From contig JAQBPZ010000254.1 of the NCBI GenBank assembly GCA_028287225.1, positions 1 to 13,305 on the forward strand: DNA of 13,305 nucleotides, read 5' to 3'. Position 1 is the first letter of the stretch, and each line of letters begins with the position of its first letter. The notes under the pieces were generated by a model that saw only the letters and a list, made by a program, of their open reading frames with translations, did not search any database and was not told the origin of the DNA. The position numbers were made by a program, and so were the translations under genes. Positions 1 through 6,589 of the stretch are shown here, piece by piece. This DNA comes from Gemmatimonadota bacterium. Its GTDB lineage: Bacteria > Gemmatimonadota > Gemmatimonadetes > Gemmatimonadales > Gemmatimonadaceae.

Positions 1-788
1 TCGGCCCCCTCCACGGGGACGAAGCCGGCGCGGCGCACGGCGAAGATGTCGGCGGCGCCGACGACGAGCATGCCCCCGGGCGCAAGCAGTGCCGTCAGCG
101 TCCCGAGCACCTGGGCCTGCGTGTCCACGTCGAAGTAGATCAGGAGGTTGCGGCAGAAGACGACGTCGTACTCGGGGCGCGGGGGCCGGAACGCCGGGTC
201 CAGCAGGTTGGCCTGCTCGATGCGCACGACATCCCGCACCGACGGGTGCAGCACACGGTCGGCGCCCACGACGTGGAACCAGGGGCGCCAGTCGAGGAAC
301 GCGCCACGGAACGAGGATCCACGATACTCGGCGCGGCGCGCGCGGCGGATGGCCTCGTGGCTCACGTCCACGGCATCCACCGCGAGGGCGGCGGCCGGCA
401 GGCCGGCGGCGAGCATCGTCATCACGATGGAGTAGGGCTCCTCCCCCGTGGAGCACGGGGCGCTCAGCACACGCAGTGGCCGTTCGGCGGACGCCGATCC
501 CGCCGCCGCGATTCGTCGCGCCAGCTCGTCGAGCGCTTCCGGCTCGCGAAAGAAGTACGTCTCCGGCACCACCACCGCCTCCACCAGCTCCTGCAGCTCC
601 TGCTCGTCGTCGTCGAGCCGGGCGACGTACGCCGAGGTCTCGCCGATGCGCACGGCATCCATGCGACGCCGCACCGCGCGCTCCACGAGCGATCGGCCCA
701 CCGTGGTGACGTCGAGGCCGATACGCCGGTGCAGGAGGCGCTCCACCCGCGCGATGGCCGCTTGCTCGAGAGCCTGTGCGGCGCTCAC
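1..788 (-). CDS. cheR: CheR-type chemoreceptor glutamate methyltransferase (3' end outside window)
   Basis: S-adenosylmethionine-dependent methyltransferase expected to methylate glutamates on the cytoplasmic domain of a chemoreceptor, most likely the one encoded at 2874-1264. I translated it by hand from a GTG at 788; 262 codons stay open to the window edge. The N-terminal helical CheR domain (about residues 1-75) leads into VVVPETYFFRE (72-82). The Rossmann part has a SAM-binding loop SAPCSTGEEPYS (109-120) and FCRNLLIYFD (211-220), a CheR hallmark. The GTG overlaps the cheW stop as GTGA, which argues for translational coupling and for this start. The VPETYFFR form, rather than the enteric TNLTAFFR, recalls WspC/FrzF-like CheR proteins that often carry C-terminal TPRs; whether one follows lies outside the window. 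Family sure; subfamily inferred. Confidence 0.93.
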   Translation of the reverse strand, partial: MSAAQALEQAAIARVERLLHRRIGLDVTTVGRSLVERAVRRRMDAVRIGETSAYVARLDDDEQELQELVEAVVVPETYFFREPEALDELARRIAAAGSASAERPLRVLSAPCSTGEEPYSIVMTMLAAGLPAAALAVDAVDVSHEAIRRARRAEYRGSSFRGAFLDWRPWFHVVGADRVLHPSVRDVVRIEQANLLDPAFRPPRPEYDVVFCRNLLIYFDVDTQAQVLGTLTALLAPGGMLVVGAADIFAVRRAGFVPVEGA

Positions 789-1264
789 GCGGCGTCCGCC
801 GCTCGCTGCAGCGCCTCGCGCAGCTCGGGAGTCAGCAGCGCCGTCGCGTGCACGCGCTGCAGCATTCCCTCCGGGCTCGCGAGCACGCGGCCGAGCGCAG
901 GCACCCCGTCGGCGACGAGCCCGCCATCGACGAATGCGTCCGGGTCCAGGCGCACCGCGTCCCGCGCCGACGGGACGAGCAGGCCGAGCAGCTGGTGGAC
1001 GCCGAGCCGCGGGGCCGGCGCGTGTTCCACCACCACGATGCGTGCGGCGCCCGTGGCTGCAGTGGCACGACCACACGCGATCAGCGAGAGATCCACGACG
1101 GGCACCGGCACGCCGCGGAAGGTCATGAGCCCCGCGGTGCCGGACGGTGCTCCTGGCAGCGTTCGCAGGCGCACGAGCGGGATGATCTCCAGCACCTGCG
1201 ACGCGTCGAGTGCGTAGCGTTCGCCCTCCACGTCGATGACGACGTGGAGCACCGGCGACGCCAT
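785..1264 (-). CDS. cheW: CheW-like chemotaxis adaptor protein
   Basis: Cytoplasmic SH3-like scaffold that links a chemoreceptor to a CheA kinase. The 159-residue product spans one CheW domain: an opening strand HVVIDVEGERYALD (7-20), VLEIIPLVRLRTLPG (24-38), then the family signature GLMTFRGVPVPVVDLS (45-60), which contains the conserved R-G-x-x-x-P-V-x-D-L. The last 30 or so residues (VHATALLTPELREALQRA) form a short helical tail. The ATG shares one base with the receptor stop (TGATG), and the 3' end overlaps cheR by 4 bp, so the three genes look translationally coupled. The frame stays open far upstream of this ATG, inside the receptor gene, but the CheW homology starts here. In Wsp-type clusters the equivalent position is WspB. 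No CheA is in the window. Confidence 0.93.
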   Translation of the reverse strand: MASPVLHVVIDVEGERYALDASQVLEIIPLVRLRTLPGAPSGTAGLMTFRGVPVPVVDLSLIACGRATAATGAARIVVVEHAPAPRLGVHQLLGLLVPSARDAVRLDPDAFVDGGLVADGVPALGRVLASPEGMLQRVHATALLTPELREALQRAADAA

Positions 1265-2874
1265 CAACCGGCGAGCGTGAAGTGGGACACGCCGCTCTGC
1301 AGGCCCCGCGCGGCGTCGTTCAGCTGGTCGATGGCCCGGTTGGACTGCCGGAGCGAGTCCGCTGTCTGCTGCGCGGCGACGCTCAGCTGCGACAGGGCCT
1401 CCGAGATCTGCCCGGCGCTCACCGACTGCGACTTCACGCCCTCGCTCACCGCCTCGAAGCTCGGCGTGAGGGTCTGCACCTGCACGATGATCTCCGAGAG
1501 CTGACTCGTCACCTGCCCGATGACTTCTCCGCCGCGACGAACCTCGTCGGAGAACTTGTCCATCCCCATGACACCCGCCGAGACGGCCGACTGCATCTCC
1601 TTGACGAGCTGCTCGATGTCGAAGGTCGCACCGGCCGTCTGGTCGGCGAGCCGCCGGATCTCCCGCGCCACCACGGCGAAGCCGCGCCCATGCTCGCCCG
1701 CTTTCTCCGCCTCGATCGCCGCGTTGAGCGAAAGCAGGTTCGTCTGGTCGGCCACCTTGTTGATGGTCGTGACCACGAGACCGATGTTCGCCGCCTTCTC
1801 GCTCAACAGCGCGAGGCGCGAGTTGATGAGGGCGGATGCCTCGCTGATCTGCTGCATGGACGAACCCATGCGTTGCAGCCCTCCCTGTCCCCCTTCGGCG
1901 AGTGCCGCAGCCTGGTCGGCCACCTGGACCACCTCGTTCATCGTCCGCACCAGCTCCTTGGACGTCGCCGAGATCCTGGAGGCCGTCGCCCCCACCTCGG
2001 AGGTGGTCGCGGCGATCTCCGTCGCCGTGGCCTGCTGCTGCCTGCTGGTCGCCGCGATCTCGGTGGCCGAGCTGTTCACTTCCACCCCCGACTGCTGGAC
2101 GCGGGCGATGAGGTTCGCGAGATCGTCGGCCATCTGGTTGATGCCGCCACCGAGCTGACCGAGCTCGTCGCGGCTGCTCACCACGACACGCTGCCGGAAG
2201 TCCCCGGCGCGCATCACCTGGGTCACCGACATCAGCCGCGCGAGCCCTTCCTGCATCTGGCGGACGAACATCCACGCGCACACCGGCGCCACGAGCGTCG
2301 CGGCGATGATCGCGATCATCAGCAGGCGGAGGGAGCTGCTCACCGAGCCGATGATCTCGTGGGCCGCCTCGCGCCCATTGCGCCGGTTGTTGGCGACCAG
2401 CGAGTCGCTGAGGGCTCTCAGCTGCCTGAGCGCCGGACGCAGCTCGGCATCCACCTCGCGTGATGCGAGCGCGCCGTCCTGGATCGCACGCTGGTACGCC
2501 AGACTGAAGCGGTCCTTCGAGGCGCGGATCGCGGCGAAGATCCGCCCGTCCTCGTCGTCGGCGACCGTTCGGCCGTACTCGGTCAGCTGCGCCCCGAGCG
2601 TGGCCAGCACCGTGTCCATCCTGGCCGCCGCAACGCTCCTCGCGGCGGCGTCCGTGGCGGTCTCGTGGAGGAGGATGGCGGGCAGCAGGTCCTGGGCGGA
2701 CGAGCGGATCTCGCCGGACGACAGCATTCCCGCCAGCGCCTCGACCTCGAGCAACACCGCGGCGCCGCGAATCTGCTGGAGCCGGGAGTAGCTCACCACC
2801 CCCAGCCCAACCAGAATGGCCACGATCAGCGAGCAGGCCGCGATGATTCGCGTTCGGATGGTCAGATCGGACAT
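1264..2874 (-). CDS. Methyl-accepting chemotaxis protein (4-helix-bundle sensor, HAMP, MCP signalling domain)
   Basis: Inner-membrane receptor of 536 residues. A short cytoplasmic N-terminus is followed by TM1 (about 10-29, IIAACSLIVAILVGLGVV), a helical periplasmic region of about 150 residues that looks like a 4HB_MCP bundle, TM2 (about 184-204, LLMIAIIAATLVAPVCAWMF), a HAMP linker (about 205-260) and the signalling coiled coil. The hairpin tip QTNLLSLNAAIEAEKAG (377-393) followed by GRGFAVVA is diagnostic. There is no C-terminal NWETF-like tether for CheR/CheB. Stretches such as EIAATSRQQQATATEIAAT (272-290) recall WspA-type receptors; that assignment is inference. I chose the ATG at 2874 because TM1 follows directly, but no good ribosome site is visible and the frame stays open to an ATG at 2952. 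The gene heads a cheW-cheR unit behind the topA terminator. Confidence 0.93.
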   Translation of the reverse strand: MSDLTIRTRIIAACSLIVAILVGLGVVSYSRLQQIRGAAVLLEVEALAGMLSSGEIRSSAQDLLPAILLHETATDAAARSVAAARMDTVLATLGAQLTEYGRTVADDEDGRIFAAIRASKDRFSLAYQRAIQDGALASREVDAELRPALRQLRALSDSLVANNRRNGREAAHEIIGSVSSSLRLLMIAIIAATLVAPVCAWMFVRQMQEGLARLMSVTQVMRAGDFRQRVVVSSRDELGQLGGGINQMADDLANLIARVQQSGVEVNSSATEIAATSRQQQATATEIAATTSEVGATASRISATSKELVRTMNEVVQVADQAAALAEGGQGGLQRMGSSMQQISEASALINSRLALLSEKAANIGLVVTTINKVADQTNLLSLNAAIEAEKAGEHGRGFAVVAREIRRLADQTAGATFDIEQLVKEMQSAVSAGVMGMDKFSDEVRRGGEVIGQVTSQLSEIIVQVQTLTPSFEAVSEGVKSQSVSAGQISEALSQLSVAAQQTADSLRQSNRAIDQLNDAARGLQSGVSHFTLAG

Positions 2875-2920
2875 CGGGCGGCAACTCGTGGGAAGGTGGG
2901 GGCCTGTCGGCTGCATACTC

Positions 2921-2948
2921 ATATCGGTTGCTGACGCCCAGTTCGTTA
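2921..2948 (-). promoter_or_regulatory. Possible sigma-28 (FliA)-like promoter for the chemosensory unit
   Basis: On the minus strand TAAC and CCGATA-like boxes (consensus TAAA, about 15 bases, GCCGATAA) occur within 2948-2921, about 47 bp before the receptor ATG. The match is partial and the spacing is about one base too long. The gap of about 120 bp between the topA terminator and the receptor gene must hold a promoter if the unit is transcribed independently, but no convincing sigma-70 pair is visible there. Confidence 0.2.
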
Positions 2949-2993
2949 GCATGTCCGGGCTCGGCGCCGCATGCGCACGAGCCCACCAGCATG

Positions 2994-3037
2994 AAAACGA
3001 GCGGCGCCACCATGCAGGGAGACATGGTGGCGCCGCT
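2994..3037 (-). terminator. Rho-independent terminator of the aroC-aroK-smg-topA unit
   Basis: A perfect 15-bp inverted repeat, AGCGGCGCCACCATG at 3000-3014 and its complement at 3023-3037, has an 8-base loop. Read on the minus strand the stem is followed by CG and then TTTT (2997-2994). It starts 36 bp after the topA stop. Stem length, GC content, loop size and T-run fit an intrinsic terminator. The + strand side has no T-run, so it appears to act one way. Confidence 0.88.
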
Positions 3038-3073
3038 TGGATTCAGCTGGGGCGGCCGATCGGCCGCGCCGGT

Positions 3074-5611
3074 TCACCCCGCCAGGGCGGTCACGTCCTC
3101 CGGTATCGGGGCGACGTCCCACTCGTTCCCGCACTTGAGGCACTTCCGGAAATCGCCGCGTGCCTTGGTGGACTTCATCTCGGCACCGACGTAGCTGCAC
3201 TCCGGACAGGTCTCCGCCACCGGCTTGTTCCACGCCACGAAGTCGCAGCTTTCGTTGCTGCATGCGTAGAACGCCGTGCCGCGCTTCTTCGAGCGCCGCT
3301 CCACGAGCTCGCCCCCGTCCTTCGGGCAGAACACCCCCGTCGGCATGCTGCGCGTGCCGCGGCACTTGGGAAAGGTGCTGCACCCCAGGAACTCGCCGCT
3401 GCGTCCCGAGCGCACGACCATCATCTGGCCGCAGAGGTGGCAGGGGATGTCGGTCATCTTCGGCTTCGCCTTCTCACCCTTGAGCGGCCGCGTGTACTTG
3501 CAGTCCTTCGGGTGGTTCTCGCACGCGAGGAACGGTCCGAAGAAGCCGCCCCGCGGCTCGAGGCGGCCCTTGCAGTCGGGACACCGCTCGGTCTCGAGCG
3601 CCGACAGGTCGTGCGCCGCGGCGATGAGCGCGCCGGAGTCCACCTTCTTGAGCGAGATGTCGAACGGGCCCCAGAAGTCCTTGAGCACCGCACGCCAGCC
3701 GAGCTCCCCCTCCTCGATCTTGTCGAGCTCCAGCTCCATGCCGGAGGTGAAGTCCACGTTGAAGATGTTGGGGAACTGCATCACCATCACCTTCTCCACC
3801 GTCTCGCCAAGCTCGGTGGGGAAGAAGCGCCGCTGCTCCAGGTTCACGTAGCGCCGGTCCGCCAGCACGCTGATGATGCTCGCATACGTCGAGGGGCGCC
3901 CGATCCCGAGCCGCTCCAGCTCCTTCACCAGGCTCGCCTCGGAGAAGCGCGGAGGCGGCTCGGTGAAGTGCTGGCTCGGCGTGATGGCGTGCACGGGCAC
4001 GTTGTCGCCCACGTCGACCACGGGCAGCGCCTGCTCGTCCTCGAGCGCCTTGCTGTCGCCCTCCTCTCGCGCTTCACGATACAGCGCCAGGAAGCCCTGG
4101 AACTTGATGATGCTTCCCGTGCTGCGGAACAGGTACGAGCGACGCCCGATGTTGGGCTGCTCGTTCGCGGGGATGTCGAAGTCCACCGTGGTGGTGTCGA
4201 ACACCGCGGGCGCCATCTGGCTCGCCATGAAGCGCTGCCAGATGAGCTGGTACAGCTTGAACTGGTCGGCCGAGAGGAACTTCTTGATGTCGTCCGGACG
4301 GCGCGAGGGATCCGTGGGACGCACGCTCTCGTGTGCGTCCTGCGTGTTCTTCGCCTTGCCGCTCTCGTAGAGCTGCAGGCCGCCGGCGAGGTACTCCTTG
4401 CCGAACAGCACCCGCAGGTAGTCCTGCGCCTGGGTCGCCGCGCTCGGCGCCACGCGCGTGGAGTCGGTACGCATGTAGGTGATGAGACCCACCGCACCCT
4501 CCGGCCCCACGTCGATGCCCTCGTACAGGTCCTGCGCCACGCGCATCGTCCGCTTGGAGCCGAACGAGAGCTTCTTCGCCGCCTCCTGCTGCAGCGTGGA
4601 CGTCGTGAACGGCGCCGAGGGGTTCTTGCGGCGCTCGCGGCGCTTTACCTCGGTGCACCCGAAGGTCTTCCGTCCCTTCAGGTCACCGAGAACCCTCGCG
4701 GCCTCGGCCTCGTTGTGGATCTCCGCCTTCTTGTCGTCGATCTGATGCAGCTTGGCGGTGAACCGCTGGCCGGACTTCTCCAGCAGCGCCTCCACCGTCC
4801 AGTACTCCACCGGATTGAACGCCCGGATGGCACGCTCGCGCTCGACGATGAGCCGCAGCGCCACCGTCTGCACACGCCCCGCGGAGATGCCCTTCTTCAC
4901 CGTCTTCCAGAGCACCGGGCTCGCCTTGTACCCGACGAGGCGATCCAGGACGCGTCGCGCCTGCTGCGCCTCGACCTTCTTGTCGTCGATGTCACCCGCC
5001 TGCTGGATCGCCAGCTGGACCGCATCCTTCGTGATCTCGTGGAAGAGCACGCGCCGGATCGGCACCACCGGCTGGCCGCGCTTCGGCTTGATCTGCTCGG
5101 CCACGTGCCACGCGATGGCCTCCCCCTCGCGGTCGGGGTCGGTCGCGATGAAGATCGCGTTGGAATCGCGCGCGGCGCTCTTCAGGTCCGCGATGGTCTT
5201 CTCCTTCCCCGGGATCGGCACGAGCTCCGGCTCGAAGCCGTGCTCGATGTCGATGCCGAGCTTCTTCTCCGGGAGGTCCATGATGTGGCCCACCGTCGCC
5301 CGCACCCGGTAGGCGCGGCCGAGGTACTTGCCGATGGTCTTCGCCTTGGCCGGGGACTCGACGATCACCAGCGAGGTAGTGCCGGCGGCGGCGGGCGGAT
5401 ATTCCTCTTCCACGACCGCGCGCTTCCGGGCGCCGACGGTCTTCGCGGCGCCACGGGCAACGGTCTTTCGCGCGCTGGCCGGGACCTTCGCGACCTTCGC
5501 GACCTTCTTCGCGACGGCGCGCGGCGCCGGGGCTTCCGCCTCGTCGACGACGCGCTTGGCCGCGCGCTTGGCCGCGGCGCGCTTGGTGGTGACGGACTTC
5601 TTGGCTGCCAT
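3074..5611 (-). CDS. topA: DNA topoisomerase I (type IA) with basic N-terminal tail
   Basis: Relaxes negatively supercoiled DNA by cutting one strand through a 5'-phosphotyrosine. The 845-residue protein has a Toprim domain from about 79 (LVIVESPAKAKTIGKYLG; Glu85, metal-binding DPDREGE at 158-164), a body with the active-site motif LITYMRTDS (catalytic Tyr379), and four C-terminal zinc-ribbon-like segments. Their cysteines are 677/680/697/704, 724/727/744/750, 762/784/789 (second ligand replaced by Asp in CPKDGG) and 802/805/824/827. Residues 1-77 form a Lys/Arg/Ala-rich extension like a histone H1 tail, absent from E. coli TopA. The ATG lies 3 bp after the smg stop with no strong ribosome site, so translation may depend on coupling to smg. 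Last gene before the terminator at 3000-3037. Confidence 0.97.
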   Translation of the reverse strand: MAAKKSVTTKRAAAKRAAKRVVDEAEAPAPRAVAKKVAKVAKVPASARKTVARGAAKTVGARKRAVVEEEYPPAAAGTTSLVIVESPAKAKTIGKYLGRAYRVRATVGHIMDLPEKKLGIDIEHGFEPELVPIPGKEKTIADLKSAARDSNAIFIATDPDREGEAIAWHVAEQIKPKRGQPVVPIRRVLFHEITKDAVQLAIQQAGDIDDKKVEAQQARRVLDRLVGYKASPVLWKTVKKGISAGRVQTVALRLIVERERAIRAFNPVEYWTVEALLEKSGQRFTAKLHQIDDKKAEIHNEAEAARVLGDLKGRKTFGCTEVKRRERRKNPSAPFTTSTLQQEAAKKLSFGSKRTMRVAQDLYEGIDVGPEGAVGLITYMRTDSTRVAPSAATQAQDYLRVLFGKEYLAGGLQLYESGKAKNTQDAHESVRPTDPSRRPDDIKKFLSADQFKLYQLIWQRFMASQMAPAVFDTTTVDFDIPANEQPNIGRRSYLFRSTGSIIKFQGFLALYREAREEGDSKALEDEQALPVVDVGDNVPVHAITPSQHFTEPPPRFSEASLVKELERLGIGRPSTYASIISVLADRRYVNLEQRRFFPTELGETVEKVMVMQFPNIFNVDFTSGMELELDKIEEGELGWRAVLKDFWGPFDISLKKVDSGALIAAAHDLSALETERCPDCKGRLEPRGGFFGPFLACENHPKDCKYTRPLKGEKAKPKMTDIPCHLCGQMMVVRSGRSGEFLGCSTFPKCRGTRSMPTGVFCPKDGGELVERRSKKRGTAFYACSNESCDFVAWNKPVAETCPECSYVGAEMKSTKARGDFRKCLKCGNEWDVAPIPEDVTALAG

Positions 5612-5614
5612 GTT

Positions 5615-5851
5615 CTAGTGTACGGTCTGGGTATCCGCCGCGGAGCCGGGATCGTCGAAACCGGCGCCTTCCATCATCGAGCGCAGGTCGTCGAGCGCGA
5701 TGCGCCCGTCGAACTGCATCATCGCCCGCTCGATCACCTGCTCGAGCTCCGCGGGGTCGAGCGCCCCGGTGCCGGAGAGCGTCAGCAAATGCCCCCACGC
5801 CTCTGCGGCGAAGCGGCCACGCTCATGCGGTCCGAGTACGCGTATCGTCAT
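5615..5851 (-). CDS. Short Smg/DUF494-family protein (C-terminal half only)
   Basis: A 78-residue protein of unknown function. It resembles, from memory, the C-terminal half of Smg/DUF494 proteins (usually about 150-160 residues): TIRVLGPHERGRFAAEAWGH (2-21) fits the RVL...E...A.G.L segment, and LDPAELEQVIERAM (31-44) followed by ALDDLR fits the family's conserved helix pair. The N-terminal half is missing. An in-frame TGA lies three codons before the ATG, so the protein cannot start earlier, and GAGGAG precedes the ATG with tight spacing. The gene abuts topA, and smg next to topA is a known neighbourhood in proteobacteria, which supports the assignment. No catalytic residues are recognisable. 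It may be a naturally shortened form rather than a pseudogene. Confidence 0.78.
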   Translation of the reverse strand: MTIRVLGPHERGRFAAEAWGHLLTLSGTGALDPAELEQVIERAMMQFDGRIALDDLRSMMEGAGFDDPGSAADTQTVH

Positions 5852-6037
5852 GTCTCCTCATCAGGTCGTCGCCGCAGCATAGTGCCGGTGCCGCGACGGA
5901 CGACATCATTGCATTTCGTTCGACACCGGGACGCCGGCCGGGGTCCACTGCGATCCTCGTGGCCGACGTCGATGCGCTCTAAGGTAGTGGGGGCGTCAAC
6001 CGGGAGTTCCCGCCGGTGAACGGATATCTCGCGCCCG
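5852..6037. other. Spacer between aroK and smg
   Basis: This 186-bp gap is the longest non-coding stretch inside the aro-topA unit. It holds no credible gene: the frame open at 5848-6069 has no recognisable protein and runs into aroK. Small overlapping GC inverted repeats near 6000-6018 lack a T-run, and I see no clear promoter. On the minus strand it ends with the GAGGAG ribosome site of the smg-like gene (5859-5854). Confidence 0.5.
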
Positions 6038-6589
6038 TCATCGCAACGCGGTGAGCAGCCTCGTGCCAACCTGTTGCAGTGTAAGGCGTTCGACGTTCAC
6101 GACGAAGTCCGCGTCTTCATAGGCCCGCTGTCGCGCCCGAAGCAGACGGTCGAGCTCGCCCACCGGGTCGCTGCCCTGAAGCAACGGCCGATTCGCCACT
6201 CCCGCCCCCATGCGACGCACCGCCGTCGCGGGCGTCACTTCCAGGTACGCCAGGCGCGCGGGTGGCCGGAGGAGCGCCACCGTCCCCGGACGGGTGACCC
6301 ACCCGCCTCCCGGCGCCAGGACCATCCCCGCCACCGACTGGAGCTCCGCCGTCAGCGCATGCTCCAGCTCGCGGAAGTGGGCCTCCCCATGCTCCGCGAA
6401 GATGGCCGCCACGCTCTTGCCCTCGCGCCGGGCGATTTCCACGTCGAAGTCCATGAACCGGCGGCCCAGCCGGCGCGCGAGGTACTTCCCCACCCCGCTC
6501 TTCCCGGCGCCTGGCAGGCCGACCAGGATGAGGTGCGGGCCGTCCGCCTCAGCCGCCAAGCCGGGCCGAGACGTGGGCAAGGTAGCCAT
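6038..6589 (-). CDS. aroK: Shikimate kinase
   Basis: Phosphorylates shikimate to shikimate 3-phosphate with ATP, step five of the shikimate pathway, in the cytoplasm. The 183-residue product is a P-loop kinase: Walker A GLPGAGKSGVGK (24-35), the shikimate-binding FMDFDVEIA (45-53), AIFAEHGEAHFRELE (62-76) with the substrate arginine, GGG (94-96), and the lid segment NRPLL (133-137). Length is normal for the family. I chose the ATG at 6589, although the frame opens at 6646, because GGAGG lies 7 bases upstream and residues before it would be extra to the fold. The start lies inside aroC (41-bp overlap), so the two pathway enzymes are co-transcribed and probably coupled. The 186-bp gap to smg follows. 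Confidence 0.96.
   Translation of the reverse strand: MATLPTSRPGLAAEADGPHLILVGLPGAGKSGVGKYLARRLGRRFMDFDVEIARREGKSVAAIFAEHGEAHFRELEHALTAELQSVAGMVLAPGGGWVTRPGTVALLRPPARLAYLEVTPATAVRRMGAGVANRPLLQGSDPVGELDRLLRARQRAYEDADFVVNVERLTLQQVGTRLLTALR

Noticed and set aside
246..2463. Long plus-strand frames opposite cheR, cheW and the receptor
   Set aside because: Low-complexity Arg/His/Ala composition and no recognisable motif, while the minus strand has three clear genes.
2875..2952. Upstream ATG start for the chemoreceptor at 2952
   Set aside because: It would add 26 residues before the usual short N-terminus preceding TM1, and it has no ribosome site. It is not excluded, since the ATG at 2874 also lacks a strong site.
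785..3025. 746-residue minus-strand reading frame ending in CheW
   Set aside because: Only the last 159 residues are CheW. The upstream part is an Arg/Ala/Gly-rich shadow of the receptor gene in another frame, with no domain of its own.
2816..6019. 1067-residue plus-strand reading frame opposite topA
   Set aside because: Arg/His/Leu-rich antisense shadow produced by GC-rich third codon positions. The opposite strand encodes a complete TopA with all motifs.
5848..6069. 73-residue minus-strand frame between aroK and smg, as a possible lost N-terminal half of Smg
   Set aside because: Its sequence has no Smg-like pattern and is full of Arg and Asp, and it begins inside aroK. I see no sign of a frameshifted full-length smg.
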